A DNA stretch of 64,000 nt from Acidimicrobiaceae bacterium (lineage in GTDB: Bacteria; Actinomycetota; Acidimicrobiia; Acidimicrobiales; Aldehydirespiratoraceae): contig VYCM01000098.1 in assembly GCA_009843915.1 (NCBI GenBank), positions 1 through 64,000 on the forward strand, written 5' to 3'. The position numbers and the translations under genes were made by a program. Of this stretch, positions 16,566-24,743 are shown one piece after another (the stretch's first letter is position 1; every line of letters begins with the position of its first letter). Below the pieces are notes generated by a model. It worked only from the letters and a program-made list of their open reading frames with translations, ran no database searches and had not been told where the DNA came from.

Positions 16566-17540
16566 CTAGCTCCACAGTCCGGTGATGGGCTCGCTCTTGA
16601 GGTCGAACACCTCGCGGCTCTCGCCGCCCGCTCGCAGAGTCAGCACGCCGCTGCCGTTGACGGAACCGGCCACCGCGGCGGCCAGTCCTGCCGAGCGGAA
16701 CAGGTCCACGCACGGGCCGGGCCGGTCGGTGGTGAGCCAGAACGCATAGGTCGGGAAGCAGACGAGCCAGCGGTCCAGGCTCACTCCGGCCGGTGCCGGC
16801 AACCCGTCCAGGTCGATCTCCGCCCCGAGCCTTCCGGGTTCGAGGAGCATGGCCAGCGAGCCGATGGACCCGGCCATGCTGACGTCCTTGGCTGCCTGCG
16901 CCAGGTCCATGCGAGCGGCCTCGGCCAGCAGGCGCACGTCTCGGGCCAGGTGTGGGCCCTGATGTCCGAGTGTGGTGAAGAAGGGGAAGTCGGTCCTCAT
17001 GCGGCCTTCGAGGCAGCAGGCGAACACGAGATGCTGTCCCGGACGGGCCCGGCTCACCGACAGCACCCGGTCGGCGTCACCGACAGCGAAGGCCGACAGC
17101 GCCGGCTCGCCCTCGTGCTCGCTGATGTGCCCGCCCACGATCGCCACGTCGTAGAGGGCGGCCGCCTCGGCCATGCCCTTGAGCGCCTCGGCCCCGACCG
17201 AGGCCGGCGCCACTACCGTGTTGACGATGGCCCTGGGCGCCGCGCCCATGGCCGCCAGGTCGTTGACGTTGGCGAGCACGGCCGCCACCCCGGCCGCCCG
17301 GGGATCGGCCGCCACGAATGCGGGATGCATGGCCTCGCCGCAAACGATCATGGAGCCGAGGCCGGCCATCTCGACGACGGCGCCGTCGTCGCCCGGTCCG
17401 GTCAGCGGATCGGAGGGGCCGACCACCCGGCGGACGGCTCCGATGGCCTGCTTGGCACGCAGGCCCGCATGGTCCCTGACCGCGGCGACCAAGTCGTCCA
17501 GCGATGGAGGCTCAGGTGAGGCTGGCTCCCGAGACGGCAC
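16566..17540 (-). CDS. AIR-synthase-related protein, Sll0787 (Nit1C) family
   Basis: About 324 residues of the PurM/SelD/ThiL ATP-grasp-like fold. The first domain has GPGDDGAVVEM for ATP and magnesium, NVNDLAAMGAAP and VGGHISEHEG; the second domain starts near PGQHLVFACCLEG. This is the pattern of the Sll0787 proteins encoded with the nitrilase Nit1 cluster. PurM relatives use ATP to activate an amide or carbonyl oxygen; the substrate here is unknown. The start GTG 17540 is 6 nt after TACCGT on the minus strand, a leaderless pattern. Its first 25 bp overlap the divergent allH gene. Confidence 0.82.
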   Translation of the reverse strand: MPSREPASPEPPSLDDLVAAVRDHAGLRAKQAIGAVRRVVGPSDPLTGPGDDGAVVEMAGLGSMIVCGEAMHPAFVAADPRAAGVAAVLANVNDLAAMGAAPRAIVNTVVAPASVGAEALKGMAEAAALYDVAIVGGHISEHEGEPALSAFAVGDADRVLSVSRARPGQHLVFACCLEGRMRTDFPFFTTLGHQGPHLARDVRLLAEAARMDLAQAAKDVSMAGSIGSLAMLLEPGRLGAEIDLDGLPAPAGVSLDRWLVCFPTYAFWLTTDRPGPCVDLFRSAGLAAAVAGSVNGSGVLTLRAGGESREVFDLKSEPITGLWS

Positions 17541-18361
17541 GGCCGCACGGTACAGCAGCGGCCGGCCCGCTCTCCGCGGTCTCGGTCGGCCAGGCCGTGC
17601 TCGAGGCCGCGTCGGAGGACTTCGCCGGCCGGGTTGCGGGGGTGTTCCGCGACGGGTTCTACGTCTCGGGACCCTCCGAGACGTTGTTCGCGGTGCTCGG
17701 TCCCGGCGCTTGGCCAGGGCCACTGCATCTTGTCGTCGTTGAGCTACCCGATCTCCCGGGCCGGCACGACCGGGTGAGCGTCGGCGGAGGAGTCCTTACC
17801 GCGGGCCGGCTGACGGTCCGCCTCGACGGGTGCGAGCTCTGGGCGCCGAGCCTGCCCGAGCACCTCGGTGCCGACTCACGGGCATGGCAGGACCTGGCTG
17901 CGTGTCCCGCTCCCGAACTGGCCACCGTCTGGGAAGCGGTGACCGGCGATGTCGGCCGCGGCGACCTGACGGCTGCAACCTGCCGGCTCCAGGGTCGCGG
18001 AACCGGGCTGACCCCCAGTGGCGACGACGTGCTGGCCGGCATCCTGCTAGTCGGTGCTATCGACCCGAGCCGCCAACCTGACCTCGCCCACCTGGCCCTC
18101 GAGGCCCGCACCACCCGGCTGAGTCGCGCCTTCCTGCGCTGGGCCGCGGCCGGCCACAGCATCCAGCCCGCGCACGCCCTGCTGGACGCCTCCGCCTCCG
18201 GCGATCACGCCGGGATGCGCGAGGCCGCGGCGTCGCTGGCTGGCGTGGGCACCACGTCAGGCCGGGCGCTCGTGGCCGGCATCGCGCTGGCCGCCACCGG
18301 ACTCGCTCTCACGAGCGCACGTACAATGACCCCCCGGCCCGCTGACGTGCGACGCCGGTGA
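17516..18361 (+). CDS. allH: DUF2877/AllH subunit of AllFGH-type carbamoyltransferase
   Basis: About 281 residues. The conserved LTPSGDDVLAGILLV segment and the preceding GRGDLTAATCRLQGRGTG region mark DUF2877 (E. coli YlbF/AllH), a subunit of oxamate carbamoyltransferase. GTG 17516 is chosen because GGAGG lies 5 nt before it; ATG 17504 has no ribosome site. It overlaps the divergent AIR-synthase-like gene by 25 bp and is followed 13 bp later by the ComA-like gene. It is therefore first in a plus-strand operon and is separate from allF, allK and allG. Confidence 0.85.
   Translation: MRLAPETARPHGTAAAGPLSAVSVGQAVLEAASEDFAGRVAGVFRDGFYVSGPSETLFAVLGPGAWPGPLHLVVVELPDLPGRHDRVSVGGGVLTAGRLTVRLDGCELWAPSLPEHLGADSRAWQDLAACPAPELATVWEAVTGDVGRGDLTAATCRLQGRGTGLTPSGDDVLAGILLVGAIDPSRQPDLAHLALEARTTRLSRAFLRWAAAGHSIQPAHALLDASASGDHAGMREAAASLAGVGTTSGRALVAGIALAATGLALTSARTMTPRPADVRRR
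17547..17552 (-). promoter_or_regulatory. Leaderless -10 box (TACCGT) of the AIR-synthase-like gene
   Basis: Read on the minus strand, TGTACCGT is followed by 6 nt and then the GTG start at 17540. It lies inside the 5' part of allH, so the two divergent genes overlap at their control regions. Confidence 0.45.
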
Positions 18362-18374
18362 GGAGATCGCCTAG

Positions 18375-19163
18375 ATGCCCATCTCTGAGTCTCCCCGGTT
18401 CCTTCGAACGGCCGCCCGGACGATCAAGCCGCGCCGGCGCGGCATCACCCATGTCATCGACACTGGCACGCCGCTGGCGGGTATCGAAGCACTAGTGGAG
18501 GCCTACGGCGCGTTCGTGGATGTCTGGAAGTTCGGTTTCGGCACCGCCTACCTCGACGCCGCGATCGCATCCAAGATCGAGTTGCTCCAGGCCCACGACA
18601 TCAAGGCCTGCCCCGGGGGCACGCTGCTGGAGGCCGCTTGGTGGCAGGGCCGCAGCGAGGAGTTCTTCGGTTGGGCCCGGTCCCTGGGCTTCGATTGCGT
18701 GGAGGTCTCGAGGGGCGCGACCGGGATGCCCCCGAGCGCCAAGCTGGCACTGATCGCCGCGGCCCGCGACCACACCTTCGAGGTGTTCGCCGAGGTGGGG
18801 AGCAAGGATCCCGGTGAGCCGGCCCGACCGGAGCAGTGGCTCGAGGAGGCACGCCGCGACATCGACAGCGGTGCCCGCTGGCTGGTGGCCGAGGGTCGGG
18901 AGAGCGGGACCGTGGGCCTCTACACCGCCGATGGGCTGGTAAGGGCGGATCTCGTGGACGCCCTCGAGGGCGCCGGAACGGATGCGCCGGTGGTGTACGA
19001 GGCCCCCCGACGCGAACAGCAGGCGTGGCTTGTGAACCACTTGGGGGCGAACGTCAACCTGGCGAACATCCCGCGCGACGAGATTCTCGCAGTGGAGGCC
19101 CTCCGGCGCGGGTTGCGATCCGACACCCTCCGAACCCGTCTTGCTGCTGCATGTTCGACCTAG
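18375..19163 (+). CDS. Phosphosulfolactate synthase (ComA/XcbB) family protein
   Basis: About 262 residues of the ComA TIM-barrel family. Matches include VDVWKFGFGTAYLD, CPGGTLLEAAW, the EVGSK segment that should carry the catalytic lysine, VAEGRESG, YEAPRREQQ and NLANIPRDEILAVEALRRGLRSDTL. ComA adds sulfite to phosphoenolpyruvate in coenzyme M synthesis. One difference: where archaeal ComA has an SDGS-type segment after VEI, this protein reads VEVSRGATG. The nucleophile may therefore differ. GAGGAG lies 8 nt before the ATG. It is followed by an unknown gene and two fumarase-superfamily lyases, an order like bacterial coenzyme M loci. Confidence 0.85.
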   Translation: MPISESPRFLRTAARTIKPRRRGITHVIDTGTPLAGIEALVEAYGAFVDVWKFGFGTAYLDAAIASKIELLQAHDIKACPGGTLLEAAWWQGRSEEFFGWARSLGFDCVEVSRGATGMPPSAKLALIAAARDHTFEVFAEVGSKDPGEPARPEQWLEEARRDIDSGARWLVAEGRESGTVGLYTADGLVRADLVDALEGAGTDAPVVYEAPRREQQAWLVNHLGANVNLANIPRDEILAVEALRRGLRSDTLRTRLAAACST

Positions 19164-20068
19164 ACCCCGCCTCACCCAACATCATGCCGTCGCGGTACCA
19201 CCAGGTGTCGGTGGCCGCGGTCCCGAGCCTGGCGCCGGATGATCTGGTCGCCCGGTTCACCGGTCGGGAGGCCTACTTCCGGACCAGGTTCGTGGTGGCC
19301 CGCCTCGACGGCGATCCCGGCCGCTGCGCGCTGGTGGAGCTAGCCCGCGACGGCAGCGACGAGCTGTTCTCGCCGGCGGCGGCCGCCCGGGTGCTGGCCT
19401 CCGCCGAGGATTGCGCCTACATGAAGGACGACGACGCCGACCTGGGCATCGCTTCCCACCTGGCCCGGCTCGCCCGTCGATGCCCCGACCGGCGCTGCGT
19501 CGTGGTGGAGGGCCGGTACCGCCATGTCAGCTTCCTCCTGAATGCCGCGCCGGTTCAGATCACCGTGGTGGACGTGGTGCCGCCCGAGCCCTCGAAGCTC
19601 GCCGACCAGGTGGCCAGGGTCTTGGACTTCGCCGAGAATCTGCCCCCCATTGCGGTGCAGGAGCGGATCGTCGACAGCCGGGCGCTGGTGACCGAGCCGG
19701 TACCCGAAGGGCTGATCGTCCCGTGCCGGGGCGGCGGGGTCGACATCGAGGGTGTAACGGTGTCGCACCTCGACGAGCGCCCGTCGTTCGCCGGATCGAC
19801 CCTGCTCGGCTGCGAGCGCTCCCAGCAGATCCACCGCTGGTTCTACGGCACCGAGCCGGCCCGGACCATCGACTGGTGCCCGCGCCGCCTGATCGGCGCC
19901 GACGAGTCCGTCGACGGGCTCGTGCTGAGCCGCTGCTGCATGCTGGATGAGGGCCTCGAGCAAGAGGCACGCACGGTGATGGTGCCTTGGGGGGCCACCC
20001 TCATCGAGGTGCATGAGGGCCTCCGCACACTGGCCGGTTCCGGAGACGGCACGTGGACGCGCACCTGA
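19151..20068 (+). CDS. Uncharacterised Cys-containing protein between ComA-like and lyase genes
   Basis: About 305 residues. I do not recognise the family. It has no membrane segments or signal. Striking parts are CALVELARDGSDELFSP, CVVVEGRYRHVSFLLN, ITVVDVVPPEPSKLADQ and a cysteine-rich C-terminal half with LLGCERSQQIHRWFYG, WCPRRL and LSRCCMLDEGLE, then MVPWGATLIEVHEGL. The Cys and His residues could bind a metal or cofactor. It overlaps the ComA-like gene by 13 bp if ATG 19151 is used (ATG 19184 is possible) and the next lyase by 16 bp, so it is tightly coupled and probably acts in the same pathway. Confidence 0.75.
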   Translation: MFDLDPASPNIMPSRYHQVSVAAVPSLAPDDLVARFTGREAYFRTRFVVARLDGDPGRCALVELARDGSDELFSPAAAARVLASAEDCAYMKDDDADLGIASHLARLARRCPDRRCVVVEGRYRHVSFLLNAAPVQITVVDVVPPEPSKLADQVARVLDFAENLPPIAVQERIVDSRALVTEPVPEGLIVPCRGGGVDIEGVTVSHLDERPSFAGSTLLGCERSQQIHRWFYGTEPARTIDWCPRRLIGADESVDGLVLSRCCMLDEGLEQEARTVMVPWGATLIEVHEGLRTLAGSGDGTWTRT

Positions 20069-21402
20069 TCGATTCAGCCATCTACGGGCACGGCTGGTCG
20101 ACCGCGGAATCGGTGGCCATCTTCAGCGAGCGGGCCCGCCTGGAGAGATGGGTGCACGTGCTGAAGGCCCTCGCAGCCGCCCAGGCCGACCTGGAGATCA
20201 TTCCGGAGGCGTCGGCCCGGGCCATCGACGGCCTCGACGCCCGGAGCCTCGACCCGGCTGCACTGGGCGCCGAGACCAGGCGGACCTCGCACTCCACCAT
20301 CGGGCTGGTGCGCGAGCTCCGGTCCCGCCTGCCTGAGCACGCCCGCGAGCACGTCTACTACGGCGCCACCGTGCAGGACGTGTCCGACACCGCCGCCGCG
20401 TTGGAGATGCGAGACGTCGGGGGGATCGTGTGGCGCGACCTGAGGGCTGTGGAGGGCTCGCTGCTCGATCTGGCCGTGCGCCATCGCGACACGCCCATGC
20501 TGGGCCGCACTCACGGCCAGCCCGGGGCCCCGGTGACCTTCGGCCTAAAGGCCGCGTCGTGGGCCGACGAGACGGCCCGGCACCTGGAGAGGTGGCGCCA
20601 GAGCCGTCCCCGCCTGGTGGTGGGACAGCTGGCCGGCGCGGTCGGGGCCTTGGGCTTCTACGGCGAATTCGGCCTCGGATTGCGCAGACGGTTCTGTGAG
20701 CGCCTCGGTCTCGGCGAGCCGACCATCTCGTGGCTCACCGCCCGGGATCGGATCGCCGACTTCGCCAGCAACGCGGCTCTGGTGTCGGCCACGATGGCCC
20801 GCATGGCCAACGAGGTGTACAACCTCCAGCGGCGCGAGATCGGCGAGGTGGCCGAGGCCGCGTCCGAGGCCACGATGGGCAGCATCACCATGCCCCACAA
20901 GCGCAACCCTGAGCGCAGCGAGCAGATGGTCACGCTGAGCAGGCTGGTGCGATCAGCGGCGGGGGTGCTGACCGAGACCATGGTCGGCGACCACGAGCGC
21001 GACGGCCGCACCTGGAAGACCGAGTGGGTGCTGCTGCCGGAGATTGGCCACTACTTGCTGGCCCAACTGGGCCTGGCCCGCGGCCTCGCGGCGAGCATCG
21101 AGGTGGATGCCGAGGCGATGGCGGCCAACCTGGAGACCATGGGCGACTTCGGGTCCCAGGAACTGCTGAGGCGCCTGTCGGCCCGCCTGGGCAAGCACCG
21201 GGCCAATGACGAGCTCCAGCAGGCCTACCGGACCGCCCGGCTCAGCGGCCGCCCGCTGACGGAGGTCCTGGAGCATGTCGCGTCGCCGGCCGACCTGGAG
21301 GGTCTGGACCGGCCCGAGACCGGCGCAGCCTCGGCGATGGTCGACGCGGTCGTAGCCGCCGCCTCCGGCCGCCGATCCGCCGAGACCGATGAGTGGGCCT
21401 AA
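20053..21402 (+). CDS. Aspartase/fumarase-superfamily lyase (adenylosuccinate-lyase-like)
   Basis: About 449 residues. Family regions are YYGATVQDVSDTAAAL, MLGRTHGQPGAPVTFGLK and the catalytic loop GSITMPHKRNPERSE, in which the first serine is kept and the second is isoleucine. This resembles adenylosuccinate lyase and carboxymuconate cycloisomerase. Superfamily members eliminate or add groups across a fumarate-like double bond. In bacterial coenzyme M synthesis a lyase annotated like this removes phosphate from phosphosulfolactate, which fits the upstream ComA homologue. GGAG lies 8 nt before GTG 20053, which overlaps the preceding gene. Confidence 0.85.
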   Translation: MDAHLIDSAIYGHGWSTAESVAIFSERARLERWVHVLKALAAAQADLEIIPEASARAIDGLDARSLDPAALGAETRRTSHSTIGLVRELRSRLPEHAREHVYYGATVQDVSDTAAALEMRDVGGIVWRDLRAVEGSLLDLAVRHRDTPMLGRTHGQPGAPVTFGLKAASWADETARHLERWRQSRPRLVVGQLAGAVGALGFYGEFGLGLRRRFCERLGLGEPTISWLTARDRIADFASNAALVSATMARMANEVYNLQRREIGEVAEAASEATMGSITMPHKRNPERSEQMVTLSRLVRSAAGVLTETMVGDHERDGRTWKTEWVLLPEIGHYLLAQLGLARGLAASIEVDAEAMAANLETMGDFGSQELLRRLSARLGKHRANDELQQAYRTARLSGRPLTEVLEHVASPADLEGLDRPETGAASAMVDAVVAAASGRRSAETDEWA

Positions 21403-21405
21403 CCG

Positions 21406-22926
21406 GTGAGTGTGGACCCGAAGGGATCAAACCCGGTGCCGCGGCTCGCCGGGCCGTCGTCGGAGGCGCCGGCCCGGGAACTGGTCGACGCCGGGTTCGC
21501 CTGGGAGATCGCCGACGCACCGCTGCTGCACCACGGTCTGAACCTGGCCGACCTGGGTCACGTGCTCGACCTACGGGCCCGGAGCCTCATTCCCGAGCCG
21601 GCCGCGGCCGCGCTGCTGGGCGTGCTGCTGGAAGCCCACCGCACCGACCCCGCCGACTTCCCGTACGACGCCGCCACCGGGGAGGTCTACAACTCGCGGG
21701 AGCGCCACTTCGCGCAACGCATCGGCGACTCCGCCGGGTGGCTCCATGCTGGTCGTCCCCGGCGGGAGGCGGCCCGGGTAGCGCTGAGGCTGCTGCTGCG
21801 GTCCCAGACGGCACACCTCATCGAGGTGGGGGCCGACTTCGCGTCGGCGGCCTCTGCGGTCGCCGCCGACCACGCTGAGACCTTCATGGGCGACCAGACC
21901 TACCTCCAGCAGGCCCAGCCGTCGACATTCGGGCACTACCTCCTCGCGTTCGTTCCACCCGCGCTGCGTGACGGTGAGCGGTTCTCGGCCGCCCTCGACC
22001 AGGTGAACACCAGCCCCGGCGGCGCGGGCTGCGTCAACGGCAGCCGGCTGCTCGACGACAGGGGCGCCATCGCCGACGCGCTCGGGTTCGACGGCGTGAT
22101 CGCCCACACCCGCGACGCCATGTGGCAGACCGACGTCTTCATCGACCTGCTGGCCACTTCGGCCAGCATGATCGCCAACCAGGCCAAGCTGGCCGAGGAC
22201 CTCGAGATCTGGTCCAGCCAGGAGTTCGACTACGTCGACCTGGCCGGACCGTTCACCCGGGCCTCGGTGCTGATGCCCCAGAAGCGCAACCCCTACGCAC
22301 TGTCGATCATCCGGGGAGCCAGCGGGGTGCTGATCGGCCGGATGAGCGGCTTCCTGGCCGTGGTCAAGAGCCCGTCGGCTCGCAGCGACAACCTGATCTT
22401 CGCCTACGGCGAGATCCCCAGGGCCCTCGACTTCACCATTCGGGTGAGCGCCCTCACCACCGGAGTGGTGAGAACCCTGAGCGTCAACGCCGAGCGCATG
22501 TGGTCTGAACTGGAGCGCGGCTTCGCCCAGGCCACCGACCTCGCCGAGTACGTGATGGTGGCCGGCGGCGTCGACTACCGCACGGCCTACAACGTGGTGG
22601 GAAGGACGGTGCGAGCAGCCAGCCGCCAGGGGCTCACCGGCCTCGACATCACACCGCAGATGCTGGACGACGCGGCCTCCGAGGTCTGCGGTCGGCGGCT
22701 CGGGCTCGACCCGGCCGCCCTGGCCGACGCCCTGGACCCGCGCCGTATCGTGGCCACCCGCAGGGCGACTGGCGGAGCGTCCCCCGGCGAGGTCAAGTCG
22801 ATGGCCGAGGAGTTCACCGCCCGGGCCGCCCAGCTGCGGGCCCGGGCCGTCGAGGAGCAGGAGCGCTACGCCCACGCCGAGGAGGCGCTGCTGGCGCAGG
22901 CCCGAACTCTCGCCGGATTGGTGTAA
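21406..22926 (+). CDS. Aspartase/fumarase-superfamily lyase (argininosuccinate-lyase-like)
   Basis: About 506 residues, a little longer than argininosuccinate lyase. It has the C3 loop ASVLMPQKRNPYALS with one serine kept, a GCVNGSRLLDDR segment near the middle and TYLQQAQPSTFGHYLLAF. In true argininosuccinate lyases that last motif begins THLQ, and its histidine is part of the acid-base machinery; here it is tyrosine. The protein is therefore probably not an arginine-pathway enzyme. The GTG start is 3 bp after the previous stop. It is the last gene before the nitrile hydratase promoter and is a candidate for the second lyase step. Confidence 0.83.
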   Translation: MSVDPKGSNPVPRLAGPSSEAPARELVDAGFAWEIADAPLLHHGLNLADLGHVLDLRARSLIPEPAAAALLGVLLEAHRTDPADFPYDAATGEVYNSRERHFAQRIGDSAGWLHAGRPRREAARVALRLLLRSQTAHLIEVGADFASAASAVAADHAETFMGDQTYLQQAQPSTFGHYLLAFVPPALRDGERFSAALDQVNTSPGGAGCVNGSRLLDDRGAIADALGFDGVIAHTRDAMWQTDVFIDLLATSASMIANQAKLAEDLEIWSSQEFDYVDLAGPFTRASVLMPQKRNPYALSIIRGASGVLIGRMSGFLAVVKSPSARSDNLIFAYGEIPRALDFTIRVSALTTGVVRTLSVNAERMWSELERGFAQATDLAEYVMVAGGVDYRTAYNVVGRTVRAASRQGLTGLDITPQMLDDAASEVCGRRLGLDPAALADALDPRRIVATRRATGGASPGEVKSMAEEFTARAAQLRARAVEEQERYAHAEEALLAQARTLAGLV

Positions 22927-22963
22927 GGGGCGCTCGCGTTTCTCTTGCGACGAGTCGCTGTCT

Positions 22964-22975
22964 TATAGTTGACAC
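22964..22975 (+). promoter_or_regulatory. TATAGTTGAC box before the nitrile hydratase operon
   Basis: TATAGT stands 49 bp before nthB in a 91-bp gap. The stretch CTTGCGA-N13-TATAGTTGAC here aligns with CTTGTGA-N13-TATAGTTGAC before osmC at 31.09 kb. It is probably a -10 element or an activator/repressor site shared by the two units. Confidence 0.45.
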
Positions 22976-23017
22976 GCCGGGTCAGCGACCGAGGAATCCA
23001 GCAAACGGGAGGCTCCG

Positions 23018-23677
23018 ATGGACGGCATCCACGACATGGGCGGAATGCAGGGCTGGGGCACGGTGGCCATCGACCCCGACGAGCCGGTCTTCCGGGAGCC
23101 CTGGCACGGCCGGGCTTTCGCCATGGGGGCCATGTCGATGGGTCTGTCGGGCACCAACCTCGACGCCTTCCGCCACGGCCTGGAACGCCTGCATCCCTAC
23201 GACTACCTGGTCGACGGCTACTACGGGCGCTGGCTGGCCTGCGCCGAGACGCTGCTGGTCGACAGCGGCGTGCTCGCGCCCGGAGCGGTGGAGGCCAGGG
23301 CCCGGAACCTGACGGGGGAGACGGTCGACGAGCCCGCCGACGTCGAGGAGAACAAGCCCGTCTACGAGCGAGGCGGCGCCGGCTCGCTGCGCGAGATCGA
23401 CGAAGTGCCCGCCTTCTCGCCCGGTGACCGCGTGCGGGCCAAGGACATGCGAACCGGCGGCCACACCCGGATGCCCGGATACATCCGTGGTCGCACCGGC
23501 ACCGTCCGCGCCCTGCGCCCCGCCGCGCTGCTGCCCGACACCAACGCCCACTTCTTGGGCGAGAATCCCCAGCACGTGTACACGGTGGAGTTCGACTCCA
23601 CCGAGCTGTGGGGCCCGGACGCGGAGGCGGCCGCGCTGCGCATTGACCTGTTCGAGAGCTACCTGGAGGCGACCTAG
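23018..23677 (+). CDS. nthB: Nitrile hydratase beta subunit
   Basis: About 219 residues. The N-terminus MDGIHDMGGMQGWG is the beta-subunit signature, and the C-terminal domain has the SH3-like barrel pattern (FSPGDRVRAKD, HTRMPGYIRGRTG, VYTVEFDSTELWG). With the alpha subunit it forms the enzyme that hydrates nitriles to amides. GGAGG is 6 nt upstream. Beta-before-alpha order is common for cobalt-type enzymes. The stop touches the alpha ATG directly. Confidence 0.95.
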   Translation: MDGIHDMGGMQGWGTVAIDPDEPVFREPWHGRAFAMGAMSMGLSGTNLDAFRHGLERLHPYDYLVDGYYGRWLACAETLLVDSGVLAPGAVEARARNLTGETVDEPADVEENKPVYERGGAGSLREIDEVPAFSPGDRVRAKDMRTGGHTRMPGYIRGRTGTVRALRPAALLPDTNAHFLGENPQHVYTVEFDSTELWGPDAEAAALRIDLFESYLEAT

Positions 23678-24274
23678 ATGGCTGACACCAACACCACCGA
23701 CCGGCTCCCGCCCGCGGTGCGGACCGAGGCGCTGGAGTCCCTGCTGACCGAGCGCGGCCTGGTCAAGTCCGAGGTGCTCGACGGCTTCATCAACCGTTTC
23801 GTCAACGACGTCGGCCCCATGAACGGCGCCAAGGTGGTGGCCAAGGCGTGGACCGACCCCGACTACCGCCAGCACCTGCTGGCCGACGGCACCGGCGCCA
23901 TCAAGGAGCTGGGCTTCGCCGGACCCCAGGGCGAGCACATCGTGGTGGTCGAGAACTCCGACGACGTGCACAACGTGGTGGTGTGCACGCTGTGCTCGTG
24001 CTACCCGTGGCCGGTACTGGGCCTGCCGCCGGAGTGGTACAAGGACCCCGCCTACCGCAGTCGCATGGTGCGCGAGCCCCGCACGCTGCTGAGCGAGATG
24101 GGCCTGGACCTCGACGACGATGTGGAGGTCCGGGTGTGGGACTCCAGCGCCGAGAACCGCTACCTGGTCCTTCCCCAGCGCCCCGAGGGCACCGACGATC
24201 TCTCCGAGGAGGAGTTGGCCGCCCTGGTCACCCGGGACGCGATGGTCGGGGTGGCCAAGGTCGGCGCCACCTAG
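23678..24274 (+). CDS. nthA: Nitrile hydratase alpha subunit, cobalt type
   Basis: About 198 residues. The metal-binding claw is [10 protein letters not shown], cysteines at about residues 103, 106 and 108. The threonine in CTLCSC marks the cobalt type, where iron enzymes have serine. The two later cysteines are normally oxidised to sulfinic and sulfenic acids. Downstream, [19 protein letters not shown] is a standard alpha-subunit segment. The cobalt assignment agrees with cbtAB upstream and the His-tailed accessory gene that follows 10 bp later. No amidase was found nearby to use the amide product. Confidence 0.95.
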   Translation: MADTNTTDRLPPAVRTEALESLLTERGLVKSEVLDGFINRFVNDVGPMNGAKVVAKAWTDPDYRQHLLADGTGAIKELGFAGPQGEHIVVVENSDDVHNVVVCTLCSCYPWPVLGLPPEWYKDPAYRSRMVREPRTLLSEMGLDLDDDVEVRVWDSSAENRYLVLPQRPEGTDDLSEEELAALVTRDAMVGVAKVGAT

Positions 24275-24284
24275 CCGGACGCTC

Positions 24285-24650
24285 GTGTCTCTGACGCTCG
24301 ACATCGAGGGGCCGGCCGCCCCTCCCCGGCTCAACGGCGAGTTGGTGTTCGACGAGCCCTGGGAGGGCCGCAGCTTCGCCATGGCCGCGGCTTTGGCCGA
24401 GGGGGGCCACTTCAGCTGGGACGAGTTCCGTGACCACTTGATCGCGGCCATCGCCCGCTGGGAAGCGGACCCCTCCGGCGAGTACCGGTACTACGAGCGC
24501 TGGCAGGAGGCCCTCGAGTCGATCGTCGCCGAACGCGAGATCGTGGCGGGACCCGAGATGGACGAGCTGGCCGCGGCCTACGCAGCCCGCCCGCCCGGCC
24601 ACGATCACGGCGAGAACGACCATCACCACCACGACCACGACCACAGTTGA
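24285..24650 (+). CDS. Nitrile hydratase accessory protein with His-rich tail (cobalt activator)
   Basis: About 121 residues. The body (NGELVFDEPWEGRSFAMAAALAEGG, WDEFRDHLIAAI, YRYYERWQEALESIV) is homologous to the N-terminal domain of the beta subunit, like the P14K/NhlE-type proteins that load cobalt into the alpha subunit. It ends in HDHGENDHHHHDHDHS, a metal-binding tail not needed for the fold and likely to hold cobalt. The start is GTG 24285, 10 bp after nthA; the track start 24120 lies inside nthA. It is the third gene of the operon. Confidence 0.88.
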   Translation: MSLTLDIEGPAAPPRLNGELVFDEPWEGRSFAMAAALAEGGHFSWDEFRDHLIAAIARWEADPSGEYRYYERWQEALESIVAEREIVAGPEMDELAAAYAARPPGHDHGENDHHHHDHDHS

Positions 24651-24658
24651 GGGCGGAT

Positions 24659-24720
24659 TTGACTGACCCTGGTTGAGGGGTTTAGGTTATGAAATAAGTA
24701 TGTCTCATCCGAAATGTCGG
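24659..24720 (+). promoter_or_regulatory. Promoter with shared downstream box before the amiS-like gene
   Basis: TTGACT, 17 nt, TTAGGT forms a sigma-A-like promoter. Fifteen bases after TTTAGGTT comes CTCATCCGAAATGTCGGG. The promoter before the flavoprotein gene at 31.55 kb has the same order and spacing with CTCATCCGACACGACGGG. The downstream box looks like a regulator site shared by both genes. Confidence 0.6.
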
Positions 24721-24743
24721 GTGAGGCCAGCGAAAGGCTTGTC

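Noticed and set aside
21406-22926. Call as the arginine-pathway argininosuccinate lyase argH
   Set aside because: The THLQ histidine is replaced by Tyr, the protein is longer than usual, and the neighbours are not arginine genes.
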